Positions 27,206 to 53,216 of a DNA stretch of 64,000 nucleotides are shown piece after piece. Source of the stretch: Gorsachius magnificus (taxonomy: Eukaryota; Chordata; Aves; Pelecaniformes; Ardeidae); assembly GCA_034008185.1 (NCBI GenBank), contig CM067086.1, positions 34,307,007-34,371,006 on the forward strand, given 5' to 3'. The notes beneath the pieces are model-generated. The model searched no databases and was not told the origin of the DNA. It worked only from the letters and a program-made list of their open reading frames with translations. The translations under genes and the position numbers were made by a program. Within the stretch, counting starts at the first letter, position 1; each line of letters opens with the position of its first letter.

Positions 27206-30200
27206 GTATGCACCAATACACACTCATTATTGTGGTGGGGCAAGGATGTATTTTTATAAAACATAAAACTGTGCCAAAAATAACACACACAAAATAACAG
27301 AATGTTTATTAAAATTCTTGCCCTGACATAACTGACTATAGGACTAGGACTCTTATGAAATATAATATTGATGTTGATTAATTCTGTCAACTGGAAAACA
27401 GTGTTGACAACACACATGGATTATCTTTTTGGTAGTAGAAAATCATGTTCACTGTTCTGTGGAGAGCAAGTATTCTCCCAGTAGCTGATATAACAATTCA
27501 CACAAAAATCCAAGTGTTTCTTGAATGTTTTTGTTTCTATTCTACCGAGTTTACATTATCAAACATGACCTAGCTATATTAAAAAAAATAAATTGTGTTC
27601 AGGGAGTTCAAATTTATACATAGAAGATAACAAAATGAATAAATACTGCATAATTTCTATAAATTACTTTTAGGTCAGCGAAAGAAAGAATAGACTTTAA
27701 CCAGCAAAAAATTAAATTCACCCTATCTGGCATTATAAAAATATTTTGGAAATGTCTCTGGTTTTTCTGTCTCTTACTTAAATGCAATTATATAGTGATA
27801 TTGTCATCTAAATCTACATTTAGATTTTAGCCTAAGACTGCTTCTCTTTCTGGAAAACAAACTGTTCAAATAAGCCAGATTTTAGGAGGTACATCTACAC
27901 CTTCAATTTATTTCATAGAAGTTGCAGCAATATGAAGCCATTTGTGATTAAAGTGCTATAGTTTAATTGTATTAGAAAGCAATAAATTTTGCTAGATTTG
28001 TGGAGATAGATATTTTTTTTTTTAATACTGGTAATCTATTCTGAATTTGGAGAAACTTTTTTTCACATTCATTGGTAAATTATAAGAACATTCTAATACC
28101 TCTTTACTATGTTATCATTTCTTAATTATGATCACAACTGTTTCTTTGATTGCTCATACTTAACCTTTCTACAGTGAAGGAAATGTTAATTTTTTTTTAA
28201 GTGATTCCACCTATCGGATAGCAAGAAGGCTTGTTATTTTCTGTTGCTGCAGACAAACTTGGTATTCAAACTCACCTTCCATATTTGCCCATTATGAGAT
28301 TTAGGCCATAGCTGTAATAGGAAGAAAATAGACGTACACTTGTAGGAAGGGTTGGGTTTGGGATTTTTTTTTGGTAGGTTAGTTTTCAGCTAACTTCACA
28401 TGCCAGCTTTGCTCTTCACATAGATGCAAGCATCAGAAGAGTGGAGCAAAAGAAGAAGGGGGTAGTCTGCTCCAGAGGAGAGCAGGGTGGCAGTGGTGGT
28501 GATCTGGAACACCACAAAGAACCACCTCTGCCAGGAGCAACCTGATCTCATGCAGGATTAACACAACTATGTACCATACCACCAGTCGTCTTCAGCAACC
28601 CACAATGAGAAAAACTCAAGTTTAACTGGCTGCCTTCACATGAATTAAATTTCTCCTTCAGTCTGAATAGATGTAGTACAGCCAGAGTCACGTTTGACTC
28701 AGCCCCAACTACCATCTCTCTTTATTAGTGTATTTTAAGATGGGATGTGTTAAATCAAGCAAAACACCGTGCACTGTAGCCACTGTGTAGTGAAGTGAGC
28801 AGGTAACTGTTCATACCTGTTGCGGTAGAGATAGTCACCATGAGGTAATTTTATTGCACAAGAGAGAAAGGAGATTTCACCTATTAAGTAAATTTCCATA
28901 TGGGACATCTTACGGTAAAAGTCTTTAAAGTGAATGTGTTAATTGTTTTCACATAGTAATTTAAATATCTTTGAATCATAATTATGCACTGTGTCAGAGC
29001 AATGCAATAGGGTGTTTTGGTTATCTATTTTCAGTAGTGGCTGAGTAATGTTCAACCATATAGACCTCAAATCTGTACGGTTAATAAACATCTTGGTTTT
29101 ATGGTCATTTTGCTTACCAAATTTTTTGGGGGGAGAGGGCGAGTGGGAAAGTGTTCTTTTCATTTTTACTAAAAACCTACACCAAAACCAAGGATATCAT
29201 TACAGATATCATTATTTCATGAGGCTTTCAGTCTTTGTGTCAGTGTCTGTTTTTTAAAAATGTTGTGAAGAGGTAATCTTTAGGCACAATAAAGGTAAGT
29301 GCAAAATAAAACCCACTTCAGAAGTTTGTAATTGTTTTACATTAGTTCCAAATATTTTGTAATTATCCATAAGTTTAATTATATTCAGATTTATTGTATT
29401 TTGTTAATATTAGTCTAATGCTAAAGCATACATTCAAAATTAGCATTTAAATGGATGTCAGTCCATTCTTATTATTTTTGTCAACACACTCCTTATAAGA
29501 AAGTGTACAGGATAATGCAGAAAACCCTACTACTTTTCCATGGGATTGTTTCCTGCAAAGGTGGCTCAGCTCTGTCTTAAGCAATTATTCCTGGCCATGA
29601 GCAAAAGGCTTTGATTTTCATCAAATTCTTAAAGTTGCCTAATGTATTCTATAGGTCAACTTGTTAGTTCAGACATGATTAGATGTGCTAATTGTATGGA
29701 GGAATGGAGATCCCAGTGGAATCCGGTTTAAGGCAAATACATCTGCAGGGGAAGGTGTCAGGTGTGTTTTTATCTTTAAGAGACATTTACATAGTTGAGC
29801 TTTGTTATGGTCTTAATTCTAAAGGACATGTAAACATTTATGCATAATCTTCTGTAAACAGTTTGATTTTATGGCCTGCTACACATGCTTTAAACTCTGT
29901 GTGGTGCTGTGTAAGCAAACAAAACTATGTTTGTGTCAAACTGGTTTAGCAGAATTTTGGTTTTGCAGTCATTATGGTACAGTAGTCTGTGATATCATTA
30001 CTTAAGGAAAGCATAATTATTAACATAATTTATATATACGTGTGTGTGTATATATGTGGGAAATTCTTATGTGTCTTCAGAGATAAGTAATTCCTTCTTC
30101 TTGAAAGAAGCAGGAATTTTCATCGGGGTCATACCCATGTATGTAAAGGTGATCTTTACAGAGATAAACAGAAGCCAGACTTACCCACATACAGGTATGA

Positions 30201-30389
30201 AAAGGTTGTTATTTCTCAGTTGTATGAGCCAACTGGTAATTATTTGCAGGGTTTTTTTTGGTTTGGGGTTTTTTTGGGCTATATTAAGTTTTAAGTAGAA
30301 GTTTTGTCAAAAACCACTGTTGCTTTTTCCTCTTGCAAATAATATTGTGCTTGCAGCAGTTCAGCATATGATTCTTTTCTTTTTTACAG
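27206..30389 (+). other. FSIP1 terminal intron (inferred)
   Basis: AT-rich DNA between the large FSIP1 exon and the candidate last exon. I see no repeat family or exon in it. Its status as an intron depends on the last-exon call. Confidence 0.45.
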
Positions 30390-30412
30390 ATGATACGAAG
30401 ATTGAAAGTTGA
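30390..30412 (+). CDS. FSIP1: FSIP1 candidate last coding exon (short)
   Basis: A good acceptor (cttttctttttacag) precedes 30390. Joined in phase 1 to the donor at 27132 it adds DDTKIES and a stop at 30410-30412. A poly(A) signal lies 214 nt downstream. This resembles the acidic, Lys-rich end of human FSIP1 only loosely. If the donor at 27205 is used instead, the same exon adds just a completing Arg codon and then stops. Other last exons further right cannot be excluded. Confidence 0.4.
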
Positions 30413-30625
30413 GGGGAGCGTGATTATGTACTTCCTTTACAATGTTTTTTCTAAAAGTATAGTTTTCAGACACTCTGAATGCAATGAATTGTCATCATTG
30501 AAAACTGTTCCATGAGGTGATTTATTCCTAAGAGATAATTATTATTATCATTATCAGATATTGTTGTAGTTTGATTTCAGAACTCTTGCACTTCATTAAA
30601 TTTCCTGGGAGTGTTCTGTCTAACA

Positions 30626-30631
30626 AATAAA
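30626..30631 (+). terminator. FSIP1: Candidate FSIP1 poly(A) signal
   Basis: AATAAA in the context caaAATAAAtgt, followed by GT-rich sequence (gtgtaactgtgtgtctg) within about 20-40 nt, which suits a cleavage region. It is the first canonical signal after the candidate last exon. Confidence 0.4.
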
Positions 30632-33031
30632 TGTACATACGCATTTGTGTAACTGTGTGTCTGCTAGACATGCATGTCTTAGTTCATGAAAAATATAAAA
30701 TACGACTTGCAAATTCCATTTCTACTGATGAGACTTTATTAGAACGGATCTGAAATGTATATAATAATTTTATCTTTCCTCCTTTGCACACAGTCTACTT
30801 TTTTCCATGTAGTTAGGTAAGACCTGGCTTCCATTATCCCAGCACAGTTTGCTGGAGCTTGCAGCCTGTCTGACTGCTGAGCCCTGACTCAGTGAGGGAC
30901 CTAAATATGTACTCCATCTTCTGCCCCAGGGCTCTCTGCGGGACTGCTGGTTTGACTGAAGGTAAAGACTTGGTAAAGTCCTTTGCTGGATCAGAACATC
31001 AGCACCAGTCTGCTCAGCTGTGTCTGATTCCTGATCCTGCGATGAGTGTAACCGTATAGCAAACAATCTTATCCTCTGGTTAAGAAATGTAACTAAGTGA
31101 TGAAAGATCACAGTCCCTTGTGAAGGTTTGGTGCGAGTAAAAGTGAAGGAGTTCAGAAATTTGCCCTAGCAGTTACTGCATTGTGAAATCTTATAGTAAT
31201 GGCTAGCTGGGGGGATGGTAATACAGCTGTTTTTTGTTTGAGATAATAAAAATTCATTACAAGTTTTTGCTTGTCTACTCTTTTGTACTAATTTATTGAG
31301 CTGATGGTTAGTTTTTAATTTCATGTGCTGTAGTGTCAGAATAAGAAGAAATTATTAAAAAAACATGGCTCACTTAAAGGTTTTTGGGGGGGGAGAAGGG
31401 AGAGAGATTCTAGCAAAGAAAACTCAATAGATTTTCCCATTGCCAAGCTCTCAGCTGACACAAGCTAGAAGGACAAATTTTTTCTCAGGTACTGTACTAG
31501 CCATTTAACATTCAACAAGAAAAGATGTATGGATATGATGTTAACTATGCAATGGCTGCATTATGGCATAGGGCTTACTTGAACTAATCTGAATGTTTAA
31601 ATTAATGCACATATTGGCCCAAATTTTAATCTCATTTATGGTGTTGCCACTCCAAGTGGACGTACACTCCTGAAGAAGTGGTAATCATATGGATATAACA
31701 GAGATTGGAATCTAAAGTACTTTCTTTTAATTAAAAATGTAAGTGGGACACTATATTTGTGACAAATAGCAAGTGCTATTTATTGTTTTATTTTCTGGTA
31801 TTTTTACTTGTTTTGCAACAGCAATAACAAATCCATGGATACTGGGTGGTCTGCATGGTACCATTGCTCTGCATAGGATTGCTGTAAGCACGTTTCATGG
31901 AGCTTTGAAAAATCTCACCTAGATATATTTCTTATCTTCCTTAAAAATTTTAAGTCTGTGCCATAATTTCTTTACCATAAACGTAACCAAAGCAATACTG
32001 ACATAGTTTTTTCAAGAGTATTTTCTGTGCCTGTGTGATATTTGTGCAGGACTGTCTGCTGGCTGTAATCTTTCCACAGTCCAGTTATTTTCACATGGAG
32101 TTAATGTTTTACAAAGTTCTTCTCAAAACCAGCATTAAAGTGCTTGGATAGCTTTTGAAGAAAACTAAGTTCTGTTTCAAGTTTATACCTAGAAAAATAA
32201 TAACTAATTTTTACTTTCCTAGTGTATTTTGTTATCTTAAACCTCTCACTGTTATGAAAAAGCTTTTCCTAGCACCCCCAAGGAAGAGCCTGTTCCTGAC
32301 TAAGCCTTACAGTATTCCTGAAGCCACGAATACAACTTTTATTCACATCTGACATTTCAGGGGATAAGCAGGCAAGTTTGAATCCCTATTGACTTGAAGA
32401 GTATATTCCGACAGGAACTCTATTACTTCACTTCAGGTCTTGGGACCAGTTGTAGTCATTGCAAACTGCAGGGACCTAGAGCTCATGAAATCCTATTCCA
32501 AAGGTGCTTAGTGTCAGTACCCGAACTCTGAGACTGTGTCAAATATTAGTTACTTAAAGTTTATCTGTGCTTGGTTTCTACTGCATTATATTAAAAAACA
32601 AGCTCTTTGGGAAGATTTTATTTCTTGCTTGATGCTGCAGGTGAAGTGCCAATTCAAGCCCTCCTTTATTTATTTTCAGTTTTAAGTAAAACTGTAGGAA
32701 ATAAAATTATTTGGTAAAACATGTTTACTGGTATGAGGGACAGAATAACAGAGATATTATAAAATATAGTGACAAGGTCATTTGCTGAAACATCACCAAT
32801 ATCAGGGTAAAAGGAAAGTTGAACCCAGGAGGATTCATGGGTTTTTCCTTGTTTTTCCAGTGTCTGTTGGTTGTGACCTGCAATAACCCCTCAGTCGAGC
32901 TTGCCACTGGAATTCCAGCTGCACTGGAATGCGGCGGCTTCTCCTTAGGGAGTGATGCAGCAGTGATGATTAGGATACTCAAATGAATTTCCTTTTGCAG
33001 CCTAACTCAGAATTTGAAACAGCTTTTCCAA

Positions 33032-33073
33032 GATACATGCCTTCCTTCAGTGGATACATGCCTTCCTTCAGTG
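33032..33073 (+). repeat. Perfect 21-nt tandem duplication
   Basis: The unit gatacatgccttccttcagt plus g occupies 33032-33052 and is repeated without a mismatch at 33053-33073, which points to a recent event. Confidence 0.95.
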
Positions 33074-33600
33074 TAAGTTCTATTTGGTAAAAAATTCTGA
33101 CAACTAGGTTCTTTACAGTCTTTCCTAGCTCTGTTCATCCCAAAGCACAGCAGGGCACAGGAGACTGACTTTTAAAGTTATCCTCCTGACTTTTGGCCTT
33201 TGAGATCTGTTTTTTATTGAGGAATAAGAAATTCTGCGTATGCATGTAGGTTTGTGTTGCTTTGTGCTCCTTATTTCCCACTATGACTTTACAGCACAAG
33301 ATAGATAATCTTGCTCCAAAAATTTAATATTGGTGAAAGCAACATACCCATGAAGAGAAGACTGTGGTGTGATTGCATCTATTTGCTGAGCCATATATGA
33401 CCAAACCATTCTGCCATTGTCACTGAGACTCCTCAGTAATAGACAGATGGTGCTGGTGTTCATGGTGGCCAGTGCTTAGTTGTTGATATTGGTTTACTCT
33501 AGTGGGTGTGTTTCGATGCTGCATGGTTTGCCCTTTTAAATTACAAACTCCATAGTGTTTTCTTCTGGAAGAGGAAAATTAGGGTGATTCAATCATTTTC

Positions 33601-33690
33601 ATGAACAATATGTGTATGTATAAGTATATAGAAATTATATATATTGATGTAATATATATAATATATAATATATATAATAGGTATATTTAA
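33601..33690 (+). repeat. AT-dinucleotide-rich low-complexity tract
   Basis: Runs of TATATA and AATATATAATA with interruptions; a likely length-variable site. Confidence 0.85.
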
Positions 33691-33963
33691 GCAGGATGAT
33701 AGGAAGAACTATAGTGTTGATTTCAGTGTACTGTAATGGTATGAGGACTTCAGTCCAGATTTATGGTTATTATGCAGATTTAAAGCAGTTGAGGGTCTTT
33801 TCCATTTCAAAGAGGAGTGATAGACTAAATATCCCAATTTAAAAAAAAAACAAAAAAAGAAAAAGTTTGTTGACTACAGACAATAATGATAAAAGGTAAT
33901 TATTCTTGTATGTCCAGAATTCAATTTAAATTACAGTAGTTCTATAAAAAACCAGCTTCATAA

Positions 33964-33985
33964 TAAAAAAAAAAAAAAAAAAAAA
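33964..33985 (+). repeat. Poly(A) tract
   Basis: About 22 consecutive A followed by an A/G-rich stretch. A shorter A-rich tract lies at 33841-33866. No processed gene copy is recognisable upstream. Confidence 0.9.
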
Positions 33986-36900
33986 GAAAAAGAGGAAAAT
34001 GTTCCCAAAAATTCTCAGCCAAATGCTTTTTTCCAAGCCATACGATGGCTGGTATCTACTTTGTGGATCTGCAGTGCATGTTTTCCCTCTCACTTCCTGA
34101 GCAGGACTCCTGCAGAGTCAGTGGACATGCTGAGCACAGAGTGAAAACAGGCTGTGCAAAAATTATCTGCTGCATAGATCAGAGAGGAAAGGGCTGCTTA
34201 AACATGGCACCAGAGCAGCAAGGACTAGTCTAGAAGTGTGAAAGTGTGCCAGTAATTCATGGGCTAGAAAGGGTACCATTTTACCTCCCAGTCAGGGATA
34301 AAATTTCAGCAAATAACATGAGAATACACGTCTTTTCTTTCTTTCACTTCTTAGAAAGGCTTTCTAACCACAGCTTTAAATGAGATCCTCTCTTTTGCTT
34401 TTTAGGTGCGAAATCTGCTACACTGTTTGCACTTCCAAGAGTGCTTCCTCCCCTGGTTACAAAAAAGAGCCCCACCTCTGGGAATCGCACAGTTTGAAGT
34501 GTAGATGCAGAAGATGAGGTGGTTTGGCAGATGCTTGGGAAGTTGTTAAATTAGGAAGGTTTTTGAGATCTAGGAAAAATAATTGTGATTTTTTTTTTTT
34601 TTAATTTCCAACAGATTTATTTATTGAGAAATAATTGTTCTTTTATTTGTAGCAAGATTTAAAGGTCAGAAAAAGTGTTTCCTTTTTAAATAGAATAGAG
34701 GCGCTTGAATACTACTAATGCTATAACCTACAGTTATCCAATTATACTTTTCATTGAGGGCTTGGCTGGAATCCAGGTGCAGGAGTTAGAATAAAAGGCT
34801 CCCTGTCATTTAAGTGTATGTGAAATAGTTCACTGCTTGCAATTGAACCTGCAGTACCTTATCTATTTAAAAAAAAAAGCAAACTGGAATGATCATAAGT
34901 GTGTGTTAATTTCTAGAGTGCTCAAGTGCATGAATAATTTTGATTTACAGGCAGACATTCTGTATTTAGAACTTTTTTTTCCCACTTAAAAATTTGCTGT
35001 CTTCATGTGGAAATACTGTTCTATGCCATTGTTTTCCTATTGTTTGCTTTGTGTATTTGGTATGCATAGTTTTGGTGGGAAGGGTATTGCCAGAGGCATT
35101 CTACCCTAATTTTACAATAACACTAAAATGGTCTTTCCATACGCATTTTGTGAGTGGACTCATCAAGGGAGACTGACATAGCATCTAAGCAGCACTCAGT
35201 TTAGCTCTTGTGTGTGTTGCCTAGGCTGTTTTTGAATTTGAAAGCAGTCGTAAAATTAAAGACAAATGATGGCTGGGCTTCCTGGGATTCGTCTGAATAT
35301 GAAAATCAAGTTTCTCTGTGATACTTGCATAATTTTATGTATTTCCTATGGAAGATTTTATCCTTAAGACTTTTGCTTGCCAAACACTTTTCTCTAATGA
35401 CTTCTCTTCTTCTCATCATAACTCTGCTTAAATATTCATACAACTTGGTGCACCTGTTCTTTCTCTCTTGGAAAAGATGAGAAATAAGAGCTAGAAATCC
35501 CCCTGTGATTATATTAAGATGCTCTCTTGTATAATCTCAGCAATCCTTTCAAAAATGAATTTATGTTGAAAATCAGCTAATTACCATACCACAGACTTCA
35601 CTACAAAATCATGGCCATATCAGTAAAAAATGCACTGTTGTCATTAAGATGCAGATCTTGCTACAGTTATCTTAGTCTTTAACTCCCTAGGTTACTAATA
35701 TCTACCGGTTAAACTACTACACCTCCTGAACATAGTTTTGGTGCAGATGACCACTTGAAAACTTACGCTGCTGTATTTGCAAGGACTTTGAGAAGAACAT
35801 GCTATGGTAAGAAAAAGTTACGCTCTCTGCAGTAGCATGAAACTCAAAGATTGTTTATGCAAAAAAAAATTGGCTAAGTACCCAATAACACAGGGAGTGG
35901 CATGCATTAGCTGGCACACTTATGTGTCCCACTGATGAGTTCCAGGGAGCTGGGAACAGCCTATTATTTCCCACAGGCTTCACCTACGGAGTTTTTGCCC
36001 TGTGGAGTGTGGCCATTTTCCATGCTCTTCCTGTTTAGTTTTTCTTTTGCAGTTGTTTCTTTGGGCAAGTACAGGTCTAACTTACCTCAGCTATAGCTTG
36101 CTCTTGTGTCCTATTGTATTATTTGCACTCCCCCAAACAACAGTGGGTGGACTTAACCTATGGGTTAACACAAGGCATATAGTTTGCCTTTATTATTCTA
36201 AGGCATGTATCACCTCCAATTCAGGTACTACACTGATATAAGCTGTATAAATGCATGCAATAAATTAGTATGAAAGTTTGGCTTGGGCTCAGACAAGGTC
36301 ATCGGAATGGGCTCCCAGGGCTTCCTGCACATCAGCAGCAGTTCTCTTTTTTAAACTTCTGGTTAGACCTACATATATCCAAATACAGATATATTTGTTC
36401 TAGATCCAGAGTGTCTCATTCATTCTTCCTGCAAGTACAGTAAAGAGGTTTCTCCAGCTCAGAACTTTGTTTTTTGTAGTTCTCACTCTTCTTGGTGCCC
36501 CTGAGAAGCAAGAAGAGAGTTTGAGACCAGAACTGCAGGACATTTGGTACAGCAGGCCCAGATAAAACCAGAGGGGTTACACTGGTGGTGCACTTCCACA
36601 AAAGACTACCCCATCTCCCTCTGGAGAAATGAAACAGACAATCCTGTAACTGGCAAGAGCAGAAATTCAGCAGCCACTCATATTTTGGAAGCAGCAAGGT
36701 CAGGAACTCTTTTTTTTTTTCTCCTTGTTCTCAGTTTGATAAAATAAAGCACACAGGACTGTCTTCAAAAGTTTAGTGACAGAAAAATAGGAAAAATCTT
36801 CATAGCACAGGACTCTTCATCCTCAGGAAAAGGAGATGTACAGATTAATTTTGTATACCTGCAGGACCCCCTAAATACAGTTTTTATGGATATCTAGCAC

Positions 36901-37451
36901 TCCTAATACAGCACCTGGCTTTGCTAAAGGGTTCATGAGACAAATTGCTGCTCTAAGTAAAGTCTGCTATTATTTTTAGCAGCATGGTCCAGCAGTTGGT
37001 ATAGTGCCACATCATCTGCTTTTTGATCACACTAGCAGTCTCAGTCTGGAGTAGATATTAACAGGCATTCATCTGCCCCTGCAGGTAGCCATCGTGCTGC
37101 CTCTTCTCATGTGAAAGAAAGAAATACAGGGTAGGCCTAGCTGGGGATGATCAAAATCCCTCAAAGCATGTTTTGCCTTGTGGCTGCGTCAATAGCTATC
37201 GAAGTCTTCAGTGAAGCCTTCAGAATTGAATTTGCCAGCTGTCCATGCTACTTAACTGCAGAAGTGCCTTCAGGTGGACAAGCTGTTATACCTGGAATGA
37301 AAGCTCAGGTGCATCCCCTCATCATAGTTTTAATGTAAAGAAGAGGGGAGAGGTGTTTTGCTTTGAAGCCACCTTTAACATGAATAACAATGTATTCCAA
37401 AACATGAATAAAACTAGAGCACAAAGGTGTAAATATAAATGTCCTTGGTGG

Positions 37452-37457
37452 TTTATT
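37452..37457 (-). terminator. THBS1: THBS1 poly(A) signal, downstream copy
   Basis: Second AATAAA (context acAATAAAcc) on the minus strand. Either copy, or both, could direct cleavage between about 37465 and 37430. Confidence 0.6.
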
Positions 37458-37477
37458 GTTCTTTGTATGTAAGAAGC

Positions 37478-37483
37478 TTTATT
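37478..37483 (-). terminator. THBS1: THBS1 poly(A) signal, upstream copy
   Basis: Canonical AATAAA on the minus strand (context acAATAAAgc), about 2.28 kb past the stop codon. A second copy lies 26 nt downstream. Confidence 0.65.
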
Positions 37484-37597
37484 GTACAACTTACACAACT
37501 TGAAAATGGTTAAAAATGTTTACAAAAAAGCATGTTCTTAGAAAATTTTGCTAGCAAAAACATTGGGAAGAGGGAAGCAAACAAATCTTCAGTTCAG

Positions 37598-37605
37598 TGT
37601 GCAAA
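37598..37605 (-). promoter_or_regulatory. Candidate miR-19 site in THBS1 3' UTR
   Basis: The mRNA strand reads TTTGCACA, a full 8-mer match to the miR-19 seed, about 120 nt from the upstream poly(A) signal. THBS1 is known in mammals as a target of the miR-17-92 cluster. That this copy is functional is inference. Confidence 0.5.
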
Positions 37606-39709
37606 AATTTTATAAAAATAGAAATACTAACTCTACAGGTAGCATTTCATGATAAATTATTTAAATAGCATATCTACACAATTATGTGATTAACTATTAC
37701 AATGGCAATGAGAAAAATAATTTATAAAAATACAAGCAATGGTATACAAGATGACAGGAAAAATATAACACAACATTAGAAATTGTATTTGACATTTTTT
37801 TCCAATGCCATTTCCTTACTGGGAATACATTTTCTGCAAAGAAATTTTGACTATGTACAGCATTAACTTTAGTACTACAGTAGCTTTAAAAAGTTTGTTA
37901 GACATTTGAACTCTGCTTAATCCAAAGGTTTTTCTCAGTCACACAACAATGAGGTAATATTTGTACGTAAAACTTTCACTGTGATCATTTCTTTTCCTTT
38001 TTTGAAAAGACAAGGAAATATTATAAGGATTCTGCCCCTTCCATTGGGGGAAAAGGTCTTTTAATGTACATCAAGCCCTCTCCCTCTTTTGCAAGGAGCT
38101 CCTGAAATTCTGTCTATTCTGTAAAGAATTCCTTCTTTTGCAGCTGCACATCACTAGTTAGAATAATTAGTGTGCAGCAGCACAAACAGCCAGCTGGAAT
38201 GGTTACTGATTGCGGTCATTGTGCCCATCTCTGCAATCTCCTCAGGGCAGGTATTCTGGTTTTGTGTCAGGCCCACTGACCAGTAGTAAAGCACTGCAGA
38301 TGCTTCCCAGCACTAAATAACTGCCAAGACAGTAAATGGCAGTTCCCTTATCTCTAGCACTATGGACGAGAGAGGAACTGCTACCAGCTAAAGGGACTTG
38401 GCACTAAAGAACAGTTGCCTGCCAGGCTACCACCTGCCTTGCACAAAGAAAGGAAAAGCCAACATTGAGCTCAGACTGAGAAAAAAACAAACATCTCATT
38501 CCCTACCCCACCACTTTTCCCTGCGCCTCAAAGCCTTTATGGAAAAACTGCTCTTTGTAACAAATACATCACCACTATCTGCTCCAAACAAGATTTTTTT
38601 TTTCCCCCCTCAGCTAAACCCCCTCTAGTTTCAATATAGAACGGAGTTAATAAATAATCTGTATTTACAATCTTACAGTCATGAAGACTTGTAACAATGA
38701 TTAGGTGGATAGTCTTGACGCACTTCTTGTTGCTTTAATCAATAATTCCTCAGTCATTACAACATCAAAGATAGGTAAAAAATAAATATTTTACAATTTC
38801 AGTATTTTATCTACAGGCCCTTTCCCCTCCCAAGAAGTGAGGGGTTTAAAGCATCTATGGCATGTAGAAAAGGAATGTTTTCATTACTATTATTTTTGTG
38901 CCTTTTTAACCATAAAAAGCAAAGCATGTGCTAGTTTTCTGAAGAACAGCACAGCTGTAGCTGAGATGGCGGTGCTTTCTGGCACCATATCTGGAAGAAA
39001 ACATTTGAAGGTAAGATAGATCTGCATCTACTCAGGAAAAAACAGAATCTAATTTTCTCCCAAAGCTGGTGTGATCCAGTGTGCCAGTTTTTATCCTCAA
39101 TCCTCCTCCCACCATGGAAATCAGTTTTAGGATATCTGTTTTGTCCTGTGTAATAGAGCTGATCTACCTCACCACAAATAGAATAAAAGTCTGTGTTTTC
39201 ATCTGAAAGATGTGACATAAACCAATAATCATTTCTCCAAGTTAAATGGATGTAAACCAAAGTAGCGCAGCCCTCATTAAAAAATTCCTCTCCCACATAA
39301 AGAAAAAGACTTAGAGTTCACCCTCCCACCCAAAACCCCTTTTCCCCACACAATGAAAGGTCTTCAGTTTAAGTAGTCCACAGCACATCCAAAGATGTTC
39401 TTTTTACAAAATGCTACTCCATGGGACCTCCAGTTAGAGAGGCAGTGACACTGCACTGTGATAAACAGCAAACAAATGTCTTTCCTACTGAAAGAAGTGT
39501 TCTTGTTCAGTGAAGACAATTCTCATTTTCAAGACACATTTGTTTCCTTCCACTTCAGCAGAGGTCCGATACCAAGTATGTTCTCACTTTCATTCTCTCA
39601 AAAGCATTCTCTTGAGGCAGGTCATGTGTTTTGAGTCCACATTTACGCAGAAAGAAGAAAGGAAGGAATAATATAATGGTCCCAGGATTTGTAAGGCTAA
39701 ACGTTTCAG

Positions 39710-39716
39710 AAGGTGC
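39710..39716 (-). promoter_or_regulatory. Candidate miR-18 site in THBS1 3' UTR
   Basis: The mRNA strand reads GCACCTT, a 7-mer match to miR-18 seed positions 2-8, starting about 45 nt after the stop codon. miR-18 shares the miR-17-92 cluster with miR-19. Confidence 0.45.
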
Positions 39717-39761
39717 AATACCAGCATTTTTAAATAGTCTCTGGATCCAATAACCTCATGA

Positions 39762-53006
<13,245 letters not shown>

Positions 53007-53216
53007 GGCAGAGGTCCGTCGCTCAACCAGCCTGGGGACAGCCAGAAGTAAGAAGGTCACCGCGCTGCCGCCGCACCCAGGACCTACCGCCCAGCGCACC
53101 GGCGGCTCCCGAGGCTCCCCGCAGGCAAGGAGGCTGCACAGCGGGAGGCCGCGGGGACAGGGCAGGTGCCCCCCGGCGGGGACAGCGAGCGCGGCGGGAG
53201 CCGCTTCAGCACTTAC

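Larger units (their letters stand above)
30660..37439. other. Intergenic DNA between the 3' ends of FSIP1 and THBS1
   Basis: AT-rich with low-complexity tracts and one perfect 21-nt tandem duplication (listed). A 113-codon open frame at 30770-31111 on the minus strand has no recognisable domain. If FSIP1 has a further exon it would be here. Confidence 0.5.
37440..39761 (-). other. THBS1: THBS1 3' UTR
   Basis: About 2.3 kb follows the stop codon without an intron and ends near two AATAAA signals, close to the roughly 2 kb 3' UTR of human THBS1. It is AT-rich with several ATTTA elements, fitting an unstable early-response mRNA. Open frames on the plus strand here show no recognisable protein. 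The exact cleavage site cannot be read from the sequence. Confidence 0.8.

Noticed and set aside
30770..31111. A 113-codon open frame on the minus strand between the two genes.
   Set aside because: No recognisable domain, no promoter or splice context, and length within chance for this amount of DNA.
38398..38628. Plus-strand open frames opposite the THBS1 3' UTR.
   Set aside because: Short, no homology, and located in untranslated sequence of a well-supported gene.
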